From Spinacia oleracea (Eukaryota > Streptophyta > Magnoliopsida > Caryophyllales > Amaranthaceae): 64,000 nucleotides of DNA. The notes beneath the pieces were generated by a model. That model was not told the origin of the DNA. It saw nothing but the letters and a program-made list of their open reading frames with translations, and did no database searches. Each line of letters begins with the position of its first letter. The stretch's first letter is position 1. Positions 55,701 to 64,000 of this stretch are shown here, in pieces. A program made the position numbers and the translations under genes. The stretch lies in assembly GCF_020520425.1 (NCBI RefSeq), contig NC_079487.1:78373141-78437140 (forward strand), given 5' to 3'.

Positions 55701-58681
55701 ATCTGGACTTAGCCCATGTGTTGGCATTTTAATCTTCCTCGCACGTCCATTTCATCACATTCCAAGATGGCATTTTCATAACCAAACATTGAGCACCGTT
55801 CTCTTGCTTGCTTGATGACTGAGTTTCCGCTTTTTACTGACTATGCTTGTTCAGGATTTGCTCTCATTCATATGAGTGCATTAGCAACTTTGATTCTTCT
55901 GTCTTTAACATAGGATTCTTATTTATTCCCAATTTTGACGAATGACTAGGTCAAATGTATAAAAAACCATTCCATATCTGTTATTCTCCAAAGAAAGAGA
56001 AAATCTCTTAGCATGTCTTTCACTCTTTTGTCATTCCCTGTGGTATTTAATACAACAACAACAAAGCCTTAGTCCCTGTGGTATTTCATATCTATTTAAT
56101 TTATCAATACCATCTTCAACTTGTTAAATTACGGTGTCTTTCCAGATATTTTTTGGTGGTGAGAAACAATGACAACTGCAGCTAGACCTACATGGGCACC
56201 TGCTAAGGGTGGAAATGAGCAAGGTGGTACAAGGATTTTTGGCCCATCTCAAAAGTATTCTTCCAGGGATCTTGCAGCTCATACAAATCTTAAGCCAAGG
56301 TAAGAATTACTTGCACTTTACCTTGTGATAAAGGGAGGCAGTTTGCAACTGATAAACATAAGAAATAGATATATGCTAAATATGATGTTCTGTGTCGCAG
56401 TGTCTCTAGATGCTGAAGTATATATGTAGCTGAGAAGCTGACAATGTTATTTATTGTCTTTTCTGCTTTACACTTTGTTTGGATAACAGGAAATGGAGAG
56501 AAATAGAGAGAAGAGAAAGGGAGGGATACAAACTCCCTTGTTTGGGTAGAAGGTTGGGCGAAGGAAGGGGAGGGAGAGGGAGGATCCATTTGCCCTCCCT
56601 ATTTAATAAACACCATCCCTCTAAATTGGAGAGATTTGGAGGGAGCTTACCTTCCCCCTTCCCTTCCTCCCTTCCTCCTTTTCTCTTTTATCTTCCTATC
56701 CAAAGTTCCAAACACACTGTTATTCTTGTCTTGGCTTTTGTGGACGATGCTGGGGTTTAGTCCTTGTGAACAGCAGGGTCTTTAGATATTTCTAATGTTA
56801 TTTATTGTCTATTCATCTAATTGATCTAAGGGGAAGACGACAGATAGTAATTTTCTTGGAGAGGATGTAGCTACTTGTTTATAGCTTGCCCTTGTGGAAC
56901 TGGGCAATGTCGAATAATTTGAAGAAAAGGAGCTTTCACTTTATGTTTATCGCTGCTGCAGTTACTTTTAGATCTGTGCATCAAGTCTTTTTTCATTCTG
57001 CTCTCCCTAATCCTGTCATGCTCTTGATTTTCATACAGGAAGGATGGGCAAGACACCCAGGAGGAACTTGAGAAGAGGGACCTTCGTGAAGAACTTGAAG
57101 AGCGTGAGCGGAGACATTTTTCATCAAAAGATAAATCTTACGGTGGTAAGGAAATTTGAGAATGACAGGCTGGTTTCTTAGCCATTTTATTCAATCCTTT
57201 TTTTCTAGTACCTTGTTGCTTAATTAAATTATTTTCTCTATTCCATCTTTAAATGTGTGATGTGTGATGCAGAGGATAGAGATCGTAGAAAGGGCGGCCA
57301 TCTTCTCCTGGAAGGTATGTGCTGTTTGTGTTTTTTTGGGTTTTCATGTCAACTTTTTGTTTTGGATATATGATCATTTACGAATTTGTCACATACATTT
57401 TCTTTTTTCATTCCCTGCAGGATCAAGGAGGGACGCTGAAGAACGTATTGTTCCTAGAAGTGTAGATGCTGATGATTCTGATGTGGATGTGAAAAGTGAT
57501 GATGAAAGGTTGGTAGACAAACTCGTCATTCTGCTTGTCTAGACCTTGCTCATGTTTTCACTTATGTTGTTAGTCCAAGTAGTTTGTCATCCTGTTATTA
57601 CCTCTTTTGTCCTTAATTTGCTCTTTTTTTCTGCATATGTTGAATGAAAGGTGAAAAATATATATTCCGTCTCTAGTCTAGCCTTCAAAATGATGCTTAA
57701 TGGTTCCTCACCTGCTCTTGCGTCATTATTTTGTTCTATTGGATTCTCTTTCAATAAAGGGTATAGATTGAAGAACAGATTGTTAAATGCCTACTTAAGT
57801 GTTAACATGAATGGACGGGTTGCTTTAGCTCATGATCAGGACTCTAAGTACTTAGAGACATAAATGTTTGGGGATTATGTTTAGAAGTTGTTCTTACAAA
57901 AACATCTGCCCTATCACCCTTGGAGATTTTCAACTAAATTTTGGTTTTTGAGAGAGTTATACGGTTCTGTATAGATTTCTGTTTGAACATGTTCTTACTT
58001 ATGCACCTTTCTTCATTTTCAGTGATGATGATGATGACGAGGATGATACTGAAGCTCTTTTAGCGGAGCTTGAACAAATAAAGAAGGAAAGAGCTGACGA
58101 GAGGTTGCGGAAGGTGAGAATGTGAAACTGTTATTCCTTGAATTGGCTCCATCTATGTCGTCACCCAATGCCTGACGTTAGTTGATTCCCTGGGTGATGG
58201 TTTTTCAAATTGTTTGTTCACTTTTCATGATTTTTCGTATTGTTTGTACTCTAAGGGAGCTTTGCTAGATGGGGGCAGTGAGTTCTTGATTCCTTTGAAT
58301 AATACAATTTTGATTGAAATGATGCAGGAACGAGAACAACAAGAGGAAGAATTGAAAAGCAAAGAAGCAGAACTTATGAGGGGAAACCCTCTAATTAACA
58401 TCAACGCTCCAACCAACTTCAATGTTAAAAGAAGGTTAGTCTTTAAAACCCTAAAAGCAGTAAAAAAGAGAGGAAGACTAAATAAAATAAAGTAATGGTT
58501 ATAATTGTGTGCTACTGTTTCCTGATTTATAAACTTATCCTGTATTTGGGGGTTCAGGTGGGATGATGATGTTGTGTTCAAGAATCAAGCACGTGGTGAG
58601 ACAAAATTGGCTAAACGCTTCATCAATGATACCATCAGGAGTGATTTCCACAGGAAGTTTTTACACAAGTACATGAAGTAA
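52790..58681 (+). CDS. CWC15: CWC15/Cwf15 spliceosome protein homologue
   Basis: A non-coding first exon ends at 53037 (TCG/GTAATC) and a 3.1 kb intron follows. Coding exons: 56169-56299, 57039-57145, 57273-57314, 57421-57508, 58023-58113, 58328-58434, 58558-58681; 690 nt, 229 aa, all introns GT-AG. The N-terminus [15 protein letters not shown] and [20 protein letters not shown] is the family signature. Then come a charged region ([20 protein letters not shown]), an acidic tract ([13 protein letters not shown]), a helical [20 protein letters not shown] stretch and the conserved C-terminus FKNQARG to FLHKYMK. CWC15 joins the Prp19-associated core of the activated spliceosome in the nucleus. 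Length equals the Arabidopsis protein as I recall (230 aa). No defect is seen; two introns have gained MITEs. The upstream limit is approximate. Confidence 0.95.
53916..55308. mobile_element. PIF/Harbinger-type non-autonomous element in CWC15 intron 1
   Basis: The body 53919-55305 is flanked by TTA. Inverted ends GGGTGTGTTTGGTATG and, reversed, GCGCATGTTTGGTATG differ at three positions. TTA targets and this kind of end point to PIF/Harbinger (Tourist-like). No transposase frame inside. A second MITE (54613-55165) is nested in it. Confidence 0.75.
54605..55173. mobile_element. hAT-like foldback MITE nested in the PIF-type element
   Basis: The body 54613-55165 (553 bp) starts CTTAGTTTTAAAAAGCGCG and ends, reversed, CTTAGTTTTAAAAAGCACG. 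Flanks GGGCAGGG (54605-54612) and GGGCAGTG (55166-55173) form an 8-bp duplication with one mismatch, as in hAT. Subterminal regions are dense in GCGCTT/AAGCGC motifs, resembling transposase binding sites. Confidence 0.75.
56468..56722. mobile_element. small PIF/Tourist-like MITE in CWC15 intron 2
   Basis: The body 56471-56719 (249 bp) lies between TTA copies. Inverted ends CACTTTGTTTGGA and, reversed, CAGTGTGTTTGGA. The left half is purine-rich (GGAGAGAAATAGAGAG) and the right half pyrimidine-rich, so the element is a long imperfect palindrome. It lies in the 739-bp intron between coding exons 1 and 2 of CWC15. Confidence 0.7.
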
Positions 58682-59345
58682 ATTGTGGGTCAATTCATAA
58701 TGCAGCATTTGTTTGTGTCAAAGTGACTTGGCCATTTAAATTTTAGTTCCCTGCATTTTAAGAGTCGAATGGGAAATGGCTATTGATGTACTTGTATTAT
58801 CTTTTGGAGACTAACAAATGAACTCTATTGAGAATTTACTAGTACGTATGTATATTTACTTTCGCCTGCTTGATAGAATATTTTGTTTCTGCCTCTCATT
58901 CTATTGAGAATTTTTTTCAATATCAGCTCTATATATGTTTGTTGAACCAATAGTCGAGAATTTCACTAGGTTTCTCGTGTAATCCATGGATTGTTATCAA
59001 CTGTTGATTTATAATGTTTTTCCCATGCTTCTTGGTAGCCGTACGTAGATTGACCCCCACAAAATTGTACACAAGCCTACATTTTGATTTTTATTATTTT
59101 CATCATAGTCACCAACTTAGGCGTAACTTATAACTTAATTGTAGGCAGAGGCTATCGATTTTGGGATCTCACGTGAAATCAATGTAATTCTTGATGTCAT
59201 CGGTTTTGTCTAGGAAAAATACTTTGACGTATATGTGATTATGTGCCTAATCACCTATATATGTATATATATATTTCTAATAGTTGTATTAGGATATAGC
59301 CATCTTGATGATTAACAGAAAATGAACAAGCAGTAATATGAACAT
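58682..59345. other. 3' UTR and flank of CWC15
   Basis: AT-rich sequence after the CWC15 stop; the first ~150 bp are probably 3' UTR. No further gene is seen before the LTR of element D. Confidence 0.5.
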
Positions 59346-59350
59346 TAAAC

Positions 59351-59674
59351 TGTTAATGCAAGAATTTTTCCAACCAAATATTTATCTCATTTTGATTTTG
59401 GAATGTGTACAATACATGTTTATTTAGTGAGGCCACATTAGGGTTTCTTAGCTATCAGATTATCACACAAGATGACAGCTAATCATTGGCTCACATTCCT
59501 AGAAATTTCCTAGAGGAAAAGACAAAACAGCATTGTACTGAGAATGAAATATTTGGGATCATGTGACAGTGATGTCATTGATTCTTTGCTGCTGCCGTTT
59601 GCTTGCACTTTTGATGGGCTACAAGAATGGGCTATAGTAAGGGCCTTCTTTACATCTTGCAGCCATCTTCAACA
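59351..59674 (-). repeat. 3' LTR of copia element D
   Basis: On the minus strand it starts TGTTGAAGATGG right after the polypurine tract and ends GCATTAACA. The left boundary is chosen on the TG...CA rule and the usual short LTR of this lineage; no second LTR is available to confirm it. Confidence 0.65.
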
Positions 59675-59681
59675 CTCCCCC

Positions 59682-61724
59682 TCAAGCTGAGAGTGAGGAG
59701 TGATTGATCACTCCCAGCTTGGAAAGAAGATCCTGATGTTGTTTAGTGGACAAGATTTTAGTGAACACATCTGCTAGCTGGTTCTGAGTAGGAACATAGG
59801 TTGGAGAGATGATGCCTTCATGCACCTTGTCCCTTATGAAATGACAGTCAATCTCCACATGTTTTGTCTTTTCATGATGAACTGGATTGGCTGCAATGGA
59901 CAGAGCTGCTTGGTTATCACACAAGATTGATGTAGACTTTAGAGACCTTAGTCCCAATTCTTTAAGAAGTTGAGTTAACCACATTACTTCACGTACAGTC
60001 ATAGCCATAGCTTTGTACTCAGCTTCAGCAATAGATCTTGCAACCACAGACAGTTTTTTTGATTTCCAACTTATAGGAGAATCACCAAGGAGAATGCAGT
60101 AGCCAGTAGTGGATCTTCTGGTGGATGGACAACCAGCCCAGTCACTATCACAATAAGCAGTCAGTTTAGCTGCAGAGTTACTGGCAAGAAGAATGCCCTG
60201 ATCAGTTGAGCCAGACAAGTATCTAAGCACCCTCAGTGCTGCTTGTTGATGCACACAGGTGGGTTTGTGCATGAATTGGCTGAGAATGTGCACTGTGTAT
60301 GCAATATCAGGCCTTGTTAGAGTTAGGTAGATGTGTTTGCCTACCAGTTGCTGATATGTTTCAGGATTAGGAAGAGGTTCACCACTGTCAGGTGTGAGTT
60401 TGGAGTGACTATCCATAGGAAGCTTCAATGCTCTACACTGGCGGAGACCATATTCTTCTAGCAGATCACACACATATTTCTTTTGGGAGAGAAATATTCT
60501 TTGAGTAGTCCTGTCAACTTCAATACCCAAAAAGTATCTCAACTCACCCATGTCTTTCATATGGAACTGTGAGGAGAGAAATTGCTTAGCTTGATCTATG
60601 AGATCCATATTGTTGCTAGCTAAGATCAAGTCATCAACATACACTAGTATCCTAACAAAATCTTCAGTGCTTTCCTTGATGAACAATGAGTAGTCACTCT
60701 TGGATTGAGTGAATCCATTTGCTTTCAGAGCAGAACTTAACTTTGCAAACCATTGCCTGGGTGCTTGTTTGAGTCCATACAAGGATTTTAACAACTTGCA
60801 CACCTTTGTAGGATTGTAAGTGGACTGCTCCCCCTCAAACTGATCACTGAATCTGAAGCCATACCCGAGGTAACCTGGTGGGAATTTCATGTACACAGTT
60901 TCTTTCAAATCTCCATGCAAGAATGCATTTTTTACATCCATTTGATGTATAAACCAATTACTAAGAGATGCAACAACCAAAAGGGACCTCACAGTGGAGA
61001 GTTTTGCCACTGGTGCAAATGTTTCTTCATAGTCAATTCCATATCTCTGTCTATTTCCCAACACAACTAATTTTGACTTGTTTCTGTCAAGACCCCCATC
61101 AGAGTGGTATTTAGTTTTGTACATCCATTTACATCCCATGGCTTGCTTCCCAGGAGGGAGTTCAGTTATTTCCCATGTATTGTTGCTCTCTAATGCATCC
61201 AACTCATCATTAATAGCAAGTCTCCATTTTTCATTATGAACAACATGTTTAAAATGCTTAGGATCAGGCACTTTAGGTTGAGTAATGTGTGTCATGAAGC
61301 AAAAGAATTGTGGAGTGACTCTTGTTTGTGCCACAGAATGCACAAGAGAAGGTTCAGTCACTGTGGCATGAGACACTTGATAATCTGAGTGCTATGCTGG
61401 TGTTATGTGAGATCTAGTTGACCTCATCTGTTCAGTCACAATGGGAGCACTGCTTACTTGAGTGTCAACAGCAGTGTCATCACTTTGTATGGAATCATCA
61501 GCTATCCACTGTGATGGCTGATTGTTTGTATTACTGCATGTGCTTGCATCAGGAGAAGTTGAGTGGAAGATGTGATATGGGAATATGTTTTCATAAAATC
61601 TCACATCTCTGGAGACAAAGATTGTTTGAGTGAGTAGGTTATACAGCTTGTATCCCTTTTGAGTGATAGGATATCCAATGAAAATGCAAGGCACTCCTTT
61701 GGCTTCAAACTTGTCTTTGCTGTT
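59682..61724 (-). pseudogene. copia D pol, 5'-truncated with one internal stop
   Basis: Minus-strand frame from the junction at about 61724 to TGA at 59684-59682. It starts in the C-terminal part of integrase (KDKFEAKGVPCIFIGYPITQ, FVSRDVRFYENIFPY), runs through a linker, RT ([21 protein letters not shown], the [12 protein letters not shown] active site) and RNase H ([45 protein letters not shown]). A single TAG at 61394-61392 interrupts the linker; the frame is the same on both sides, so this is one base change (CAG to TAG would suffice). RT and RNase H look undamaged. Confidence 0.85.
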
Positions 61725-61772
61725 GCGTTGATTCTAGCTCTAACCTTCTTTAACCCCTTTCCGTATCAATAA

Positions 61773-61907
61773 CTAGAATGAAAAAAAGGGGAACATCAAC
61801 GCATCTGGGAAAAAACGATTGATTTCTATTAATAGACCAGCTAAAGACCCAAACCATAAAGTGCTTAGTACCGGTGCCAAAGAAAGATATGTTTTGAAAT
61901 CTCGCAT
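61773..61907 (-). CDS. psaJ: plastid psaJ copy (photosystem I subunit IX), intact frame
   Basis: 44 codons from ATG 61907 to TAG 61775-61773: begins [20 protein letters not shown], ends FPFFSF. One transmembrane helix ([16 protein letters not shown]). In the plastid the product is a small membrane subunit near the photosystem I core. Here the copy lies in the nuclear genome next to a retrotransposon, so it has no plastid promoter context and is probably silent even though the frame is open. Confidence 0.9.
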   Translation of the reverse strand: MRDFKTYLSLAPVLSTLWFGSLAGLLIEINRFFPDALMFPFFSF

Positions 61908-62336
61908 TGAAAATCCTCCTTTTGGATTTCTTTAATTTATTTTTTAAAATAAAAGTAATACATATTTAATCTATAATCCGATGTATATATGATAGTTAAA
62001 GACTACTTGTCTTTGTACATAAAATCTTTAAGCTAAGTCAAATAAAAATTTACAACAATTAATAATTTATAGTAGAGAAGATTATTTTTAAGAAAAAGAA
62101 TAGCATGCTCCTTTCTACTGAACTAAACATCCCAAAAATATTTTTTTAGTTTACGAAGGATTTTCGTATACATAAATATACAAACCCTTTCTATTATACC
62201 TTATATGATAAGAGATCGAAAAGAAGAGGAAATGGCCGGGCAAATAAAATTTTGTATTTCTATGGGAAATAAGAAAGGTGTGGAAAACAAGACAAGGATT
62301 CTTTACAATTATATTATTGTAACGAATTGAATTGAA

Positions 62337-62410
62337 AGGGATGTAGCGCAGCTTGGTAGTGCGTTTGTTTTGGGTACAAAATGTCACGGGTTCAAATCCT
62401 GTCATCCCTA
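62337..62410 (+). tRNA. trnP-UGG: plastid-derived tRNA-Pro (UGG)
   Basis: Acceptor strands AGGGATG (62337-62343) and CATCCCT (62403-62409) pair; the anticodon loop TTTGGGT gives UGG; the T arm contains GGGTTCAAATCC. The D stem has GTGC where GCGC would pair perfectly (a G-U wobble), which I take as a post-transfer C to T change. Opposite strand to psaJ, as in plastid genomes. Confidence 0.9.
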
Positions 62411-62596
62411 CCTAATTACTTATACTCTGAGAAGTAAGGAGGAATTTATTGAAATTTTGATAAAATTTGGACATACGTAATCTCTCATTTTTTTTAATGA
62501 TACTCTATATCATAGATAGTGTATGCATGTAGGATGTAGATATAGTTTTGAGTTACAAAAAAAACCTTTCTTTCCAGTCTTTCTTATCTTAAGAAA

Positions 62597-62670
62597 GCGC
62601 TCTTAGTTCAGTTCGGTAGAACTTGGGTCTCCAAAACCTGATGTCGTAGGTTCAAGTCCTACAGAGCGTG
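62597..62670 (+). tRNA. trnW-CCA: plastid-derived tRNA-Trp (CCA)
   Basis: Acceptor strands GCGCTCT and AGAGCGT; anticodon loop CTCCAAA gives CCA; T arm GTAGGTTCAAGTCCTAC. The anticodon stem reads TGGGT/ACCTG and is less well paired than expected for the plastid gene, suggesting decay. Located about 190 bp from trnP, the normal plastid arrangement. Confidence 0.9.
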
Positions 62671-62777
62671 ATTCCATTGTTGGTAGAGCAAATTGAATTA
62701 TCAAATTAGACTCAAATAAATGAACAGTGATCTAATCGAAAGTTGACCTTCTGTTGATTCGAGAAAGGAGGAGGTCA

Positions 62778-62999
<222 letters not shown>

Positions 63000-63079
63000 C
63001 TATCAATTGTGGTAGTAAAGAACTATAAAACAGACGGAATACTACAGAAAGATTTCTTGAGTTGTTCATTCAATTAATT

Positions 63080-63277
<198 letters not shown>

Positions 63278-64000
63278 TCAAAGAGTAAATTTTGATTCAT
63301 TAACTATTACATTATAGATGTCACTAACAAAGATAAAGTAAGATCCGTAGAAAAAAAAAGAAATGACTCATTATTTGTGACATCTACACATCTCGTGATT
63401 TTGAATCAACATATTTTTTGCAAAACCTTTGAGTAAACTAATTTAATATTAAAAAAAATTCTATGTTTGATCTTTTTTTATTGGATCTAAAATTTTTTTT
63501 AGAACGAAAAGTTATTTTATAACGTAACACTTTGTCCTTTAAACGAAACTTATTAGACTCAGTGGTCGGGTTCATCGATATAAATAATATTTCGAATGAA
63601 AAGAAAAAGACTATCATCATTAAAAAAAATATATTTATTTTGTCCAACTCGATATTAAGACTAGCTAGTACCTGCTATGATCTTTGCCTTTATAGGTTCT
63701 ACCTTGAATATTATTAAGTTATAAATATAAAACCGCATCCTTACAGTTAGGTCAATAAAAACCTTTGGATCGGATGGAACAATGGCTACATCACAAAAAT
63801 ACATTAATTGATTTCAATTAATCAATAATTTAATAATTTTTTTTGGACGATTAACCAATTCCTTAAAATATAAAGTAAGGAATTCTCTCAAACCTCTTCT
63901 ATATCTATAACCGCAAAAAGAAATTTATGGATTTCTCGTCTAATTGAAATTTAATTGTACGAATATTATCATATTCTCCGTCTTCTGGAATTTTTCACGA

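Larger units (their letters stand above)
59351..61724 (-). mobile_element. Ty1/copia element D (Ale-like), truncated by plastid DNA
   Basis: A 3' LTR at 59351-59674 (TGTTAATGC...CTTCAACA on plus, 324 bp), a polypurine tract TGAGGGGGAG on the minus strand (59675-59684) and a pol frame running up to about 61724, where plastid sequence begins. The gag, protease and most of integrase and the 5' LTR are missing. The base pairs before the LTR are TAAAC; no partner duplication remains. Confidence 0.85.

Noticed and set aside
63438..63647. 69-codon minus-strand frame in the plastid block.
   Set aside because: It lies in the spacer beyond petL, has no match to a plastid gene I know, and is AT-rich.

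Overview
The window is plant nuclear DNA. It has spliced host genes with GT-AG introns, plant-type LTR retrotransposons primed by a methionine tRNA, CACTA, Mutator-like (MULE), PIF/Harbinger, hAT and Stowaway-like elements, a tRNA-derived SINE, and a block of plastid DNA joined to a retrotransposon. It looks like a eudicot; a Caryophyllales/Amaranthaceae source is only a guess from repeat style.

Only two complete host genes are seen. One is a VIP3/SKI8-type WD40 gene on the minus strand (coding exons 15804-16430 and 18330-18674). The other is a CWC15/Cwf15 spliceosome gene on the plus strand (seven coding exons, 56169-58681, with a non-coding first exon ending at 53037). A decayed HSP70-17-like fragment lies near 40.3-40.8 kb.

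Layout. 1-4249: the gag start, GC-rich leader and LTR of a copia element (copy C), inserted into a CACTA coding exon. 4250-9389: the 3' part of that CACTA element: an exon, a 3.7 kb intron filled by a ~322-bp dimeric satellite, the last exon, and terminal repeats. 9504-11554: a solo LTR with GGTAT target duplications. 11.5-15.1 kb: remnants of Ty3/gypsy LTRs and gag. 15.3-15.5 kb: a SINE. 15.8-18.7 kb: VIP3. 19272-34656: a ~5.0 kb Ale-like copia element (B, duplication TATAT) split by a 10.4 kb Angela/BARE-like copia element (A, duplication ATTAG). Copy C at the left edge is the same family as A. 34.7-41.9 kb: poorly recognisable sequence holding gene fragments. 41.9-44 kb: an LTR-like block. 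44.0-49.7 kb: a MULE carrying a Ulp1-like protease gene converging on a broken FAR1/MULE transposase. 49.9-52.7 kb: a cluster of MITEs upstream of CWC15. 52.8-58.7 kb: CWC15, with PIF-type and hAT-type MITEs in its introns. 59.35-61.72 kb: a truncated copia element (D). 61.73-64.0 kb: plastid DNA (psaJ, trnP, trnW, petG, petL) running off the right edge.

The observations most worth following are the intronic dimeric satellite of the CACTA element, the Ulp1-bearing MULE with its ATGTTCA-rich introns, and three neighbouring MULE-like MITEs whose terminal inverted repeats each contain their own perfect small hairpin. The clean nest A-in-B, where the host element's reading frame is unbroken either side of the insertion, gives a relative dating of events.
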